Of a DNA stretch of 51,492 nucleotides, positions 16,360 through 25,135 are shown piece after piece. Below the pieces are notes generated by a model, which was not told the origin of the DNA, ran no database searches, and saw only the letters and a list, made by a program, of their open reading frames with translations. Positions within the stretch are counted from its first letter, which is position 1; every line of letters begins with the position of its first letter. The translations under genes and the position numbers were made by a program. This stretch comes from Acetobacter indonesiensis (GTDB lineage Bacteria; Pseudomonadota; Alphaproteobacteria; Acetobacterales; Acetobacteraceae). The DNA lies in the NCBI RefSeq assembly GCF_000963945.1, contig NZ_BAMW01000004.1:1-51492 (forward strand). Reading direction: 5' to 3'.

Positions 16360-18819
16360 ATGAAGTTCACACTGTCCTGGCTGTATGATCATCTTGAAAC
16401 ATCTGCCACATTGCCTGAAATCTGCGCCAAACTGAACCAGATTGGGCTTGAGGTCGAAGGCGTTGAAAATCGCGGTGCGGCGATTGAACCGTTCCTGACC
16501 GCCCGTATTCTGGAAGCAACCCAACACCCCAATGCAGACCGCCTTCAGGTATGCCGTGTTGATGCGGGCCCGGGTTTTCAGGATGTACAGGTTGTGTGCG
16601 GTGCCCCTAATGCGCGCGCGGGTCTGGCGGTTATTTTCGCCCCACCGGGTACGTATGTTCCGGGACTGGATATCACCATCAAGGCCGGTAAAATTCGTGG
16701 CGAGGCAAGCGGCGGCATGCTGTGCTCCCTGCGCGAACTGGGCTTGGGTGAAGAAAGCAACGGCATTGCCGAACTGCCTGACGATACATTGCCAGGCCAG
16801 TCTTATGCCGACTTTGCTGGTCTGGATGATGTTGTCATTGAAATTGCCATCACGCCCAACCGTGGTGATGCCCTGAGCGTGTGCGGCATTGCGCGTGATC
16901 TTGCAGCGGCCGGGCTTGGCACATTACGTCCGTGGCTGGCTGAGACTGTCGATGGCACGTTTACGTCGCCTATCGTGTGGGAAAACACATATACGGAAGC
17001 GTGCCCTTGGGTGCTGGGGCGCACTATTCGGGGTGTGAAAAACGGCCCTAGCCCGGAATGGCTGCGGCGCAAGCTGGAAAGCGTTGGCCTACGCTCCATT
17101 TCCACACTGGTCGATATCACCAACTATTTCTGCTTTGATCTGGGGCGGCCACTGCACGTTTTTGACGTGAACAAGCTGTCCGGTGGCCGTCTGATTGTCT
17201 GCCGTGGTGAAGGGGAAACCTTTCGGGCGCTGGATGGTCAGGATTACATCGTCACCCCAGATGATTGCGTTATTACCGACGCAAATGGTGTACAGTCTCT
17301 GGCCGGGATTATGGGCGGAGAAGCTTCGGGCGCGGATGACGCCACGACTGATGTGTTTGTGGAATGTGCGTTGTTTGACGCCGTGAGTATTGCCCTGAGT
17401 GCGCGGCGGGTCGGTATTTCGTCTGATTCCAGCTACCGGTTTGAACGCGGTGTGGACCCGGCATTACCTGTTGCCGCGCTGGAAGCCGCAACGCGCCTGA
17501 TTATTGATCTGTGCGGAGGGGAAGCCAGCGAAGTTGTTTCTGCTGGCGCACAGCCAGAATGGCAGCGTGACGCATCCCTGCGTTTCAAACGCATGCAGGA
17601 TCTGGGTGGGTTGGATGTGCCTGCGCAGGAAAGTGTGTCGCTGCTTGAAAAGCTTGGTTTTGAAGTGCGCGACCAGACGGATGACGCTGTGCGCGTCAAT
17701 GTGCCGTCATGGCGGAATGACATTGCCCAGAAGCCCGTTCTGGCACAGGGAGCAGATATTGCACCGGACGCAGCGGCAAAAGCGGCTGAGGGTGTAAGCC
17801 AGATTGAAGCGGAAAGTGATCTGGTGGAGGAAATTCTGCGTCTGAAAGGGTTGGACAGAGTGCCTGCCGTGCCTCTGCCGCCCATCTCTGTTGTACCGGG
17901 TACGGCTTTGACGCCACGGCAGGCCCGTGCTGCACGCGCACGGCGTATTCTGGCAGCACGCGGACTGGTTGAAACCGTGGGGTTCTCCTTTGTCTCGCAC
18001 GAAGAAGCGTTGCGCTTCGGTGGGGCACCTGACAGCCTGCGTCTTCTTAACCCCATTGCCTCTGATCTTGATCAGATGCGCCCAACACCCATGGTCAATC
18101 TGGTGTCTGCCGCGCAGCGCAACAGTGCGCGTGGCTGGGCAGATATCGGGTTGTTTGAGGTCGGGCCAGCATTTTCTGAAAACGGCCAGCAGCTTGTGGC
18201 CGCTGGCGTGCGGGTGGGCCATACGCCACGGTATCCGGGGCAGGAAAGTGGAGCGGTCTCCTTGTGGGCTGCAAAAGCGGATGCCCTTGAATTGCTGACC
18301 CAGCTTGGCATCGCGCCCGAAGCGCTGAATACAACAACAGACGCACCATCATGGTACCATCCGGGCCGGTCTGGCGTGTTGCGGCAGGGGCCAAAAAACA
18401 TTCTGGCCTATTTTGGTGAGCTTCATCCCTCCCTGCTTCAGGCAGAAGGCATTGATGTGCCGGTGGTTGGGTTTGAAGTGTTGATGGACGCTGTGCCAGA
18501 CCCGAAGCGCCGCAAGAAATCTGCTCCCAAGCTTTCGGCGTTCCAGCCTGTGCGCCGCGACTTTGCTTTTGTGGTGGAGCGTGATGTTCCGGCAGAAAAC
18601 CTGCTTCGTGCCGTGCGGGGTGCTGACCGCACTCTGGTCACGAATGTCAGCCTGTTTGACGTGTATGAAGGGCCGCATGTTCCGGAAGGGTATCGCTCCA
18701 TTGGGGTTGAAGTGACACTTCAGCCAGTGGAAAAAAGCCTGACAGATGCGGAACTTGAAGCCGTGTCTGAGCGGATTGTTGCGGCCGTTGCCAAAACAAC
18801 AGGCGCAACACTGCGTTAA
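16360..18819 (+). CDS. pheT: Phenylalanine-tRNA ligase beta subunit
   Basis: The beta subunit (819 residues) provides tRNA binding and editing. The N-terminal tRNA-binding domain (about 39-150) is followed by the B3/B4 editing domain (about 210-380, with HVFDVNKL), the B5 domain (about 405-500), the catalytic-like core, and the C-terminal FDX-ACB anticodon-binding domain (about 727-819, from FQPVRRDFAFVVERDVP). Within B5, between PSWRNDI (449-455) and ESDLVEEILRLKGLD, there is an extra stretch of about 25 Ala-rich residues (456-480) not found in E. coli-type PheT; it may be a lineage feature. The start is three bases after pheS, with GAAGGGG upstream. Confidence 0.97.
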   Translation: MKFTLSWLYDHLETSATLPEICAKLNQIGLEVEGVENRGAAIEPFLTARILEATQHPNADRLQVCRVDAGPGFQDVQVVCGAPNARAGLAVIFAPPGTYVPGLDITIKAGKIRGEASGGMLCSLRELGLGEESNGIAELPDDTLPGQSYADFAGLDDVVIEIAITPNRGDALSVCGIARDLAAAGLGTLRPWLAETVDGTFTSPIVWENTYTEACPWVLGRTIRGVKNGPSPEWLRRKLESVGLRSISTLVDITNYFCFDLGRPLHVFDVNKLSGGRLIVCRGEGETFRALDGQDYIVTPDDCVITDANGVQSLAGIMGGEASGADDATTDVFVECALFDAVSIALSARRVGISSDSSYRFERGVDPALPVAALEAATRLIIDLCGGEASEVVSAGAQPEWQRDASLRFKRMQDLGGLDVPAQESVSLLEKLGFEVRDQTDDAVRVNVPSWRNDIAQKPVLAQGADIAPDAAAKAAEGVSQIEAESDLVEEILRLKGLDRVPAVPLPPISVVPGTALTPRQARAARARRILAARGLVETVGFSFVSHEEALRFGGAPDSLRLLNPIASDLDQMRPTPMVNLVSAAQRNSARGWADIGLFEVGPAFSENGQQLVAAGVRVGHTPRYPGQESGAVSLWAAKADALELLTQLGIAPEALNTTTDAPSWYHPGRSGVLRQGPKNILAYFGELHPSLLQAEGIDVPVVGFEVLMDAVPDPKRRKKSAPKLSAFQPVRRDFAFVVERDVPAENLLRAVRGADRTLVTNVSLFDVYEGPHVPEGYRSIGVEVTLQPVEKSLTDAELEAVSERIVAAVAKTTGATLR

Positions 18820-18855
18820 GATCAGCAGACTGACGATAAGGGGAGAAACTGGATT

Positions 18856-19899
18856 ATGATGCGGCGTGCAAATTTTTTCGGTCTTCCCGTCTGTCGTCTA
18901 TCTGGGCTTGCGGCTTTAGTTGTATCTGTCGCCGCAGTGGGCTGGTCACAGCCTGCTATGGCTGCGGAGGAAGTAACGGGTGCGGGGTCAAGTTTTGCCG
19001 CACCGCTGTATGAGGCGTGGTCAGCAGCGTCCTCAACCAAGACGGGTGTGCGTGTAAATTATCAGACCATTGGGTCTGGCGCAGGGCAGAATCAGGTGTT
19101 GGCCGGTACTGTCGCTTTCGGGGCATCAGATGCTCCCATGGCACCAGAACGGCTGACGTCCGGGAAATTGATGCAGTTCCCTACGGCTATTGGGGGCGTG
19201 GTTATTATAGTTAATGTGCCGGGCGTGCCGGACGGAAGCCTGCGGTTGAATGGGCCAATTCTGGCAGGCCTGTATGATGGCAGCATCACCGCCTGGAATG
19301 ATGAGCGTATAGCGGCTCTCAATCCGGGTATAACCCTGCCAGATCTGGCGGTCGCACCGCTGCATCGGGCTGATGGATCTGGCACAACCTATGTTTTCAC
19401 AGATTACCTCAGCCGCGTTGCGCCAGAATGGTTGAAGCGGGTGGGGAAAGGCACATCCGTTGCATGGCCCATGGGCGCGGGTGCGCGGGGAAATGACGGT
19501 ATTGCGTCCTATGTGCGCAATACAGAAGGTAGCTTGGGCTACGTGGAATACGCGTATGCCGAACGCAATCACCTCGCCACGGTCCAGTTACAGAACCGGG
19601 CGGGAGATTTTGTTGCTCCTACCGCAGAAAGTTTTACCAAAGCAGCCGACGCCGCCACATGGGATGATAATACGCTGACTGCGTCATTGTGTGACACAAA
19701 CGGTCAAGGGGCATGGCCTATTGTCACCACGACTTATGCGCTGATACCACGCGACAGCCTGAATAAATCAAGAGGTAAAGCGGTTAGCCGTTTCTTCGGC
19801 TGGGGCCTGACAGACGGTGAAGCAGAAAGCCGCAAACTGGATTATGTGCCCGTTCCCGTGCGTATTCGTAATGTAGTTTTACATCGGTTGAATGGTTGA
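18856..19899 (+). CDS. pstS: PstS-like periplasmic phosphate-binding protein
   Basis: A 347-residue exported binding protein. A signal peptide (about 1-36, ending AMA-AEE) precedes the mature protein. The mature N-terminus has the PstS signature TGAGSSFAAPLYEAW and later NYQTIGSGAGQNQ, the FGASDAPM block and HRADGSGTTYVFTDYLS, which line the phosphate site. Start codons at 18856 and 18859 share GGGGAGA upstream. No pstC, pstA, pstB or phoU is nearby. It either serves a transporter encoded elsewhere or acts as a stand-alone binder. It sits 36 nt after pheT, without a visible terminator between them, so read-through is possible. Confidence 0.9.
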   Translation: MMRRANFFGLPVCRLSGLAALVVSVAAVGWSQPAMAAEEVTGAGSSFAAPLYEAWSAASSTKTGVRVNYQTIGSGAGQNQVLAGTVAFGASDAPMAPERLTSGKLMQFPTAIGGVVIIVNVPGVPDGSLRLNGPILAGLYDGSITAWNDERIAALNPGITLPDLAVAPLHRADGSGTTYVFTDYLSRVAPEWLKRVGKGTSVAWPMGAGARGNDGIASYVRNTEGSLGYVEYAYAERNHLATVQLQNRAGDFVAPTAESFTKAADAATWDDNTLTASLCDTNGQGAWPIVTTTYALIPRDSLNKSRGKAVSRFFGWGLTDGEAESRKLDYVPVPVRIRNVVLHRLNG

Positions 19900-19939
19900 A
19901 AAGCTGAGTAATTAAATAGATAAAAGCAAGTCATCATTG

Positions 19940-19981
19940 TTCGGAGCCTTGAATACAGTATCAGATACTCAAGGCTCCGAA
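19940..19981. terminator. 13-bp perfect stem between convergent pstS and Hint genes
   Basis: TTCGGAGCCTTGA (19940-19952) pairs with TCAAGGCTCCGAA (19969-19981). The 16-nt loop itself contains AGTATC-A-GATACT, so the whole element is nearly one continuous dyad. No T-run follows on either strand. It abuts the stop codon of the Hint gene (19985). Confidence 0.6.
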
Positions 19982-19984
19982 ATA

Positions 19985-21427
19985 TCAGGAAGCAGAGGCA
20001 GAGAGTTTCTCTTGCTTAGTATCCGTCAGATAGGAAAAAGTTGCCTTAACATCGAGAGATAGTTGAGCGATAGAGTTTCGGTTCCGAACTGGGAGTGGGA
20101 GCAGGGCGCTGCCAGTCGTCCAACGTTCGCCATTTTCAACATCTTTGTTCCAGCCCGAAAGCGGCTCATCCGATATATGTGTCGTAACTGGGATGATGGT
20201 GTTGTTTTCACTCAGCGTTATTGTCCCGATGCAGACACCGAGATATCGGCGGTCATCAACAAACGGACCAATGACATCACTTGGGCGGCTTGCCCGTGAT
20301 GTGATACGTACGCTTTGTATATGAGACGGAATCACGAACAAATATTGATTGTTTATGGTCCGTGTTGGGTAGAGCACTGTCCCGTTATCAGCAATCAGAT
20401 GGATGTTGGCGTCTTCTGTTACATTTTTAAGATGATCTGTGGCTTCTAGCCCAAGCAATTGAGCGCGGAGAGAAAATTTCTCAAACAGAGGCTCAACAAA
20501 GGCCCGGTCAACAGTCAGAGGCGCAGCAGCATTCCCCCATGTTTTTGAGGGATGGCCGCCCAGAGTCACCACTGTTCCCGAGGAACGGAATGAGTGCCTG
20601 TTTCCGGTATCAAGGTAGCTTTCAGTCAGAGCGCCGTCAGCCATAATGACAGAGTGATCATCTGTTTCGATATGATAATAGGTGTATGACGAGATGGTTT
20701 TATCGTAAAAAATGGTCTGATTATTGACCAGCATGCGGACGGGAACAAATTTTCCGTCAAGAAATAGACAATGCTCTGAAGTAATCAGCATATCTTTATA
20801 GGGGACACCATCAGAGAGTGCATTTTTAAGGATGCGGACGGGCCAGCCTGCGAGATCATCAGGATGATTGGGTTTGACTGTACATGCCGCTTTTCCTGCC
20901 CAACTGACCGTGCGCGTAATGGGCGAGCCATTTACGTAGGCCGTAATAGTGTCACCGACAGTCAGGCTTTCGACAGGACAGTCACCCGTTGGAGTGCTTA
21001 TAAGGGTCCCGGCTAAAAAACAGACAGTGAGTTCGTTATTGCTATTGGTTGTTGCAACGACTTGCAAGCTGCCTGAGGCTGATGAGGAGTCAGGGTAAAT
21101 AGCCCCAATACCATAACTATCTCCTGACGATGTAATTGTGCCTAAGGTTTGTCCGGAGCTGTTTTTAAGTGTAATGACTGAAATATCTGTCTTTTTTGTA
21201 TAAGTAACAGAGCTTTTGCTTAAAGAGACACCGTTTGATTTTAAAAATGTTAATACGTTACTATGGTTTATTCCAAAATTCCCACTTATGGTGAGATTAA
21301 TGGGCTTTGTAGCCGAAAGATTTGTTAGCTGAATATTGGACTTTTCGCCTGAAAAATCAAAACTGGTATCGGTATCTGTGGCAGCGTTAAAAACTATTGT
21401 CTGATTATTGCTGACTGTAATGGTCAT
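19985..21427 (-). CDS. Hint-domain protein of the acetic-acid-bacterial type
   Basis: A 480-residue protein. Residues 1-130 are Ser/Thr/Asn-rich and beta-repeat-like, as in surface proteins; there is no classical signal peptide. The Hint (Hedgehog/intein) fold begins at Cys136 in TVCFLAGTLISTPTGDCPVESLTVGD, with the internal TSEH block (His219) and HIETDDHSVIMADG (about 252-265), then a C-terminal region of about 200 residues. Such Hint_2-type proteins are common in Acetobacteraceae and thought to self-process or attach to a partner; this is not shown here. Codon use is visibly AT-richer than in the neighbours. The start follows GGAG by 8 nt. Confidence 0.8.
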   Translation of the reverse strand: MTITVSNNQTIVFNAATDTDTSFDFSGEKSNIQLTNLSATKPINLTISGNFGINHSNVLTFLKSNGVSLSKSSVTYTKKTDISVITLKNSSGQTLGTITSSGDSYGIGAIYPDSSSASGSLQVVATTNSNNELTVCFLAGTLISTPTGDCPVESLTVGDTITAYVNGSPITRTVSWAGKAACTVKPNHPDDLAGWPVRILKNALSDGVPYKDMLITSEHCLFLDGKFVPVRMLVNNQTIFYDKTISSYTYYHIETDDHSVIMADGALTESYLDTGNRHSFRSSGTVVTLGGHPSKTWGNAAAPLTVDRAFVEPLFEKFSLRAQLLGLEATDHLKNVTEDANIHLIADNGTVLYPTRTINNQYLFVIPSHIQSVRITSRASRPSDVIGPFVDDRRYLGVCIGTITLSENNTIIPVTTHISDEPLSGWNKDVENGERWTTGSALLPLPVRNRNSIAQLSLDVKATFSYLTDTKQEKLSASAS

Positions 21428-21592
21428 TTGGAATCTCCATTCGTGTGATATTTTTTAACCAAGCTTCAAAAGAGAAGGCAACCTATAAAATCAACCTCAC
21501 GATTCTTTGTTAGAAAAATAAAATCACACTCACTACGATGAGCACAAGGATTTCCGTTCCGAATACAGCGATCATTGGGTGTGGAGGATAAG

Positions 21593-22657
21593 GTGTCTGA
21601 AATAACGAATAAGATCCGGTCTCTGGCAGAAAAAAACAGGTGTATTTTAGTAATAATCTCTTCTGTCTTGATTGGGGTGGGAATACCTTTCTGTGCAAAA
21701 GCGGATGAACCTCAATACGGGGCGGAGCTTGAAGGGTTTACTTACCCTTATCCGGTAAAGTACTACGCGTTTTCATCCCAACGGCAGTCCCTTCATATGG
21801 CGTATATGGATGTGCCGCCGCGCTCTCCTAATGGGCGAACGGCCGTGTTGCTGCATGGCAAGAATTTTTGTGCTGCAACGTGGCAGCAGACCATACAGGA
21901 ACTGGCGGCTGCCGGTTTCAGGGTGGTTGCACCAGACCAAATCGGCTTTTGCAAATCGAGCAAACCGGCAGCATATCAATTCAGTTTTCAGCAACTGGCC
22001 CGTAACACACATGATTTGCTGACTAATCTGGGGATAAAAGATCCTGTTCTGATTGGCCATTCAACCGGGGGCATGTTGGCGGTACGGTATGCCTTGATGT
22101 ACCCTGCGCAGACTGCACAACTGGTTCTGGTTGACCCTATTGGCTTGGAAGACTGGAAAGCCAAGGGCGTGCCACCGTTGAGCGTGGACCAATGGTATGA
22201 CCGCGAGCGGGCGACAACTGCTGACAGCATACGCGCGTATGAAAAGCAGACGTATTACGCAGGCGACTGGCGGCCTGATTATGAAAAATGGGTACAGATG
22301 TTAGCCGGGCTATACCGCGGGCCAGGAAAGCTGGCTGTCGCATGGAATTCGGCCCTGCTTTACGACATGATCTATACACAGCCTGTGTATTATGAATTGG
22401 GAAATATAACTGTTCCCACAACGCTGATTATTGGTGATAAAGATAATACAGCCATTGGAAAGGCCTCAGCGCCGCCAGATGTGCAAAAGCAGTTAGGGCA
22501 TTATCCAGAACTGGGTCGAGCGGCTGCAAAGACTATTCCTAATGCGAAGCTGATTGAATTCGCCGATTTGGGACATTCCCCGCAAATTCAGGACCCGGTT
22601 GGTTTTCATAAGGTGTTGTTACAGGTTCTTTCCGAAAAACAGGGCCAAAAACGCTAA
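21593..22657 (+). CDS. Exported alpha/beta hydrolase
   Basis: A 354-residue serine hydrolase. GTG 21593 follows GGAGG by 5 nt and is preferred over the in-frame TTG 21575 and GTG 21581. A signal peptide (about residues 1-38, ending CAKA-DEP) indicates export. The fold motifs are the oxyanion HG (VLLHGKNFCAATW), the nucleophile elbow GHSTGG (Ser157), a probable acid at Asp284 in GDKDNTA, and His328 in LGHSPQIQDP. Family members range from esterases to haloperoxidases and epoxide hydrolases, so the substrate is open. Its stop codon overlaps that of the convergent DUF3325 gene, leaving no room for a separate terminator. Confidence 0.88.
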   Translation: MSEITNKIRSLAEKNRCILVIISSVLIGVGIPFCAKADEPQYGAELEGFTYPYPVKYYAFSSQRQSLHMAYMDVPPRSPNGRTAVLLHGKNFCAATWQQTIQELAAAGFRVVAPDQIGFCKSSKPAAYQFSFQQLARNTHDLLTNLGIKDPVLIGHSTGGMLAVRYALMYPAQTAQLVLVDPIGLEDWKAKGVPPLSVDQWYDRERATTADSIRAYEKQTYYAGDWRPDYEKWVQMLAGLYRGPGKLAVAWNSALLYDMIYTQPVYYELGNITVPTTLIIGDKDNTAIGKASAPPDVQKQLGHYPELGRAAAKTIPNAKLIEFADLGHSPQIQDPVGFHKVLLQVLSEKQGQKR

Positions 22658-22965
22658 GTGTGATTGTTTCTGCGTTTAGCAGGGTCACGGCGCTTCTTAT
22701 TATGCAGGCATAACGTGCAGCCAAGACTGATAATGGCTGCATACAGGCCCAGTAGTCCAATATGGGCAATAAGAAGACGGCCCGCATTGTGGGAAAGACT
22801 ACCGACAAAAAAAGAGGCAGCCAGAAGCAGAAATCCAAACGCACGTATCAGGATCTGCTGTTTGTGGGGCAGTGGTGGCGTGAAAAGTTCTGATGCCTGC
22901 CGTGGGGTGGCGGCTGCCAGCAGACATACGGCCAGAAGCCCGATGAAGGAGAGCGGTAGAAGCAT
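22654..22965 (-). CDS. DUF3325-like small membrane protein
   Basis: A 103-residue integral membrane protein with three predicted helices (about 2-18, 38-55 and 64-84) and a basic C-terminus. The ATG at 22965 overlaps the stop of the PepSY gene as TAATG, so it is translationally coupled. Its size, helices and place after a PepSY protein and a DUF3649-like protein match the three-gene iron-uptake accessory cassette found beside siderophore receptors. Family assignment rests on context plus hydrophobicity more than on specific residues. A longer frame reaching upstream exists but would duplicate PepSY coding DNA. Confidence 0.65.
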   Translation of the reverse strand: MLLPLSFIGLLAVCLLAAATPRQASELFTPPLPHKQQILIRAFGFLLLAASFFVGSLSHNAGRLLIAHIGLLGLYAAIISLGCTLCLHNKKRRDPAKRRNNHT

Positions 22966-24425
22966 TAGCTCTGTTTTTTTCGATACGGGGTGTAGCGCAT
23001 GGCGTAACGCATGAGGACTGCAATCCCGAGTGACACCAGAGATACCGCCCACTCGATAGGGGAGTGTGGTATGCCACCAATCAGGGAAATAATTAGGCAG
23101 GTCAGGCTGCTTATTGCCAAGGTTTCTCGCCACGCTGCATTAGGTCGTCTGACCATCGCGAACAGAAGAATGGCGGCCCAAATGCAGAAAACGGCTCTGA
23201 CTTCCATTTGAGCACGGTTGGCAAGGAATGGTGGCAAAACACGATTAGCAATGAAATAGCCAGCGAATGCGGTTGGAGTGCCCATCATCATGCCAATATT
23301 CAGGCGTTCGACCAGTTTAAACCCCAGCCCTTGCTGACGGTGACAACGCTTGCTGGTCCAGAGTTGCAGCCCTGTGCAGATAAGGGCTGCAAGACTCAGG
23401 CCGGATAAAAAATAAAGCCAGCGCGTAACGTAAGGCGCAAAATACGCTACGTGTAACCCGTAAAGAAAACGATAAAACCCCATGACAGGGCGAGTTTCCC
23501 TGTGTTCTGCCAGCAGCTTACCTGTAATGCCGTCGTAACTGAGCGTATGATTTTCAACGCCTACGCCAGACACGCTGGGAATAGCGTTAAAGGTGATAAC
23601 AGCGTTGCTGTCTGACGGGTTGGTAACGGTGATACGCGCCAGGCCATTGGGGGCAAAGTGATGCCTTACATCCGCAAGCAGTGGGCCGAACGCGGTGAGG
23701 GAACCGGGTTTCCCGCTGGCTTCACGTTCGATAGTCGCTGGGCTGAAATCATGGGTTAGGGCAGAAAAATCCTGCTTATAAAGCGTTGTCAGACCCCAGG
23801 GCATGATCATGTTGGCGAGGGTGATTGCGCCTGTAAAGGCAATCATCAAGTGAAAAGGCAGCGCCACGACCCCCAACAGATTATGAGCATCCAGCCAGCT
23901 TCTTTGTCCTTTGCCGGGACGAAAGGTGAAAAAATCCAGAAAAATGCGTTTGTGGGCAACAATTCCTGTTAGCAGGATCAACACAAGGGCCAGTGCGGCT
24001 ACGGCGGCAATCAGTCGTCCCCATGGGTAAGGCAGTTGCAGTTCAAAGTGGAACCGGAAAAAGAACTCTCCGCCCAATGTGTCGCGTAAAACATCGGGGG
24101 CACCTGTTTTGGGATCAAGCGCATGTTGAGCGTAAGAGGTCCCGTCCTCCCAAACCGCATAGGTAAAAGGAGTACGGGGGCTTGGTGCTTCCAGATACCA
24201 CGCAGGCGCGTGTGCTGCGTGAGCGGTAAGCCAGCCGATGGCAGCTTGTGTTGCTGTATCCGCGTCAGTTAGTCGGCCATGCAGTTCAGGCCGCATCCAT
24301 GAACTAATTTCAGGCCGAAAGACGCTTAACGTGCCTGCCAGCGTAATGGCCAGAAGTAGCCAGCCAATAACCAACCCTGACCATGTATGAAGCCACGCCA
24401 TGGAGGCACGGAATGTGGGTTTCAT
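22965..24425 (-). CDS. PepSY-associated membrane protein (iron-uptake type)
   Basis: A 486-residue inner-membrane protein of the PepSY_TM family. It has an N-terminal helix after MAWLHTWSGLVIGW, a large periplasmic loop, the motif RFHFELQLPYPWGR, a helix, a cytoplasmic-type FRPGKGQRSWLDAHNLLG segment, a second periplasmic loop, and three to five further helices to the C-terminus. Conserved His residues (LHTW, DAHNLLG, YGLHVAYF) are typical of this family, which is linked to ferric-siderophore reduction at the membrane; that function is family knowledge, not shown here. ATG 24425 follows GGAG and overlaps the DUF3649-like stop (ATGA). Confidence 0.85.
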   Translation of the reverse strand: MKPTFRASMAWLHTWSGLVIGWLLLAITLAGTLSVFRPEISSWMRPELHGRLTDADTATQAAIGWLTAHAAHAPAWYLEAPSPRTPFTYAVWEDGTSYAQHALDPKTGAPDVLRDTLGGEFFFRFHFELQLPYPWGRLIAAVAALALVLILLTGIVAHKRIFLDFFTFRPGKGQRSWLDAHNLLGVVALPFHLMIAFTGAITLANMIMPWGLTTLYKQDFSALTHDFSPATIEREASGKPGSLTAFGPLLADVRHHFAPNGLARITVTNPSDSNAVITFNAIPSVSGVGVENHTLSYDGITGKLLAEHRETRPVMGFYRFLYGLHVAYFAPYVTRWLYFLSGLSLAALICTGLQLWTSKRCHRQQGLGFKLVERLNIGMMMGTPTAFAGYFIANRVLPPFLANRAQMEVRAVFCIWAAILLFAMVRRPNAAWRETLAISSLTCLIISLIGGIPHSPIEWAVSLVSLGIAVLMRYAMRYTPYRKKQS

Positions 24426-24772
24426 GGTCTCCATCCACCCAGAATGGCGGCACTTGCCAGACATATGGCAACGCATAGAACCATACCCCATGCACGGACC
24501 GCCGTGCGGGCAGCAAAGCAGACCATGACCATAATCGGCCAGCAGATCAGCCCCATCAGCGTGGAGATAATGGTGGCGTCCAGCCGCGCCAGCGGCAGCA
24601 AGCGTGCGGAGGCAATAGCCAGCAGAGAGGCGCAAAGATACCCCCCACCGACACCGGCAAGGATGCGGCCAGCAATAATCAGTCGGTCATGCTTGGTCAG
24701 CAGGTTGGTTTTTTTTGTCTTGTGCTCTGATAAGGCGCTAACAGGCCCGGCGGAGGGAAAGGGGGCTCCCAT
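24422..24772 (-). CDS. DUF3649-like small membrane protein
   Basis: A 116-residue protein with a short polar N-terminus and three predicted helices (about 30-58, 64-84 and 90-112). It is the first gene of the DUF3649-PepSY-DUF3325 cassette and overlaps the PepSY start by 4 nt. Such cassettes normally follow a TonB-dependent siderophore receptor; none is present here. The start ATG 24772 has only a weak GGA upstream. A Fur-box-like sequence lies 112 nt upstream. Confidence 0.6.
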   Translation of the reverse strand: MGAPFPSAGPVSALSEHKTKKTNLLTKHDRLIIAGRILAGVGGGYLCASLLAIASARLLPLARLDATIISTLMGLICWPIMVMVCFAARTAVRAWGMVLCVAICLASAAILGGWRP

Positions 24773-24883
24773 TTATCGTGTTCCGTCTGTAAAACGCGTG
24801 CCGCGCTTTTGCTTGGTCGGGCAACGCGTGAAAATAACGGAATACATGGACAGGCCCTTCGGTTACGGGCTGCACCATGTTGG

Positions 24884-24902
24884 TTGTGAGACTGATTCGC
24901 AA
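24884..24902 (-). promoter_or_regulatory. Possible Fur-type operator
   Basis: TTGTGAGACTGATTCGCAA is an imperfect dyad whose right half (GATTCGCAA) mirrors the left (TTGTGAGAC) with three mismatches. It resembles TTGCGAATxATTCGCAA-type iron boxes. It is placed where iron regulation of the PepSY cassette would be expected. This rests on eye-matching only. Confidence 0.3.
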
Positions 24903-25068
24903 TAAGAGAATGTAGAAAACGAACATTTTGGCTGTTTTGTAAGGCGTCGGGCTGAACCATATTCCGTCCACCACATAATCGACAGGAAGCTCTGGTGTCT
25001 TAAAGGGGCTCCCAAAAACCGGCCTTTTTCTGCGGTCTGGAGCATGTTGTGCGCAGCTATCCCGCCTA

Positions 25069-25114
25069 AATCCCGGAATTGTCCCGTCTTTCATCCACAG
25101 ATTCTGTGGATAAC
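25069..25114. repeat. 46-bp repeat, copy A (DnaA-box dyad)
   Basis: It shares AATCCCGGA-TTGT, a short divergent stretch, and then ATCCACAGATTCTGTGGATAAC with copy B at 27017. The 3' half is a dyad of DnaA-box-like nonamers: TGTGGATAA matches the TTATCCACA consensus perfectly (minus strand), while the other arm has one mismatch. It lies 21 nt downstream of the stop of the minus-strand antiporter gene. Confidence 0.85.
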
Positions 25115-25135
25115 ACCGTTGGGGGCGGTAAGGTG

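Larger units (their letters stand above)
24773..25135. other. Intergenic region with Fur-like dyad and DnaA-box repeat
   Basis: Frames on the minus strand are open for up to about 118 codons but show no recognisable product or ribosome binding site. The region holds the Fur-like dyad near 24884-24902 and copy A of the 46-bp repeat (25069-25114). Confidence 0.5.

Noticed and set aside
15466..16527. Minus-strand open frame opposite pheS/pheT
   Set aside because: Antisense to two essential, clearly identified genes.
21510..21575. 21-residue hydrophobic minus-strand peptide frame (MIAVFGTEILVLIVVSVILFF-like)
   Set aside because: It looks like a membrane micro-peptide, but no ribosome binding site precedes it and it overlaps the promoter/start region of the hydrolase.
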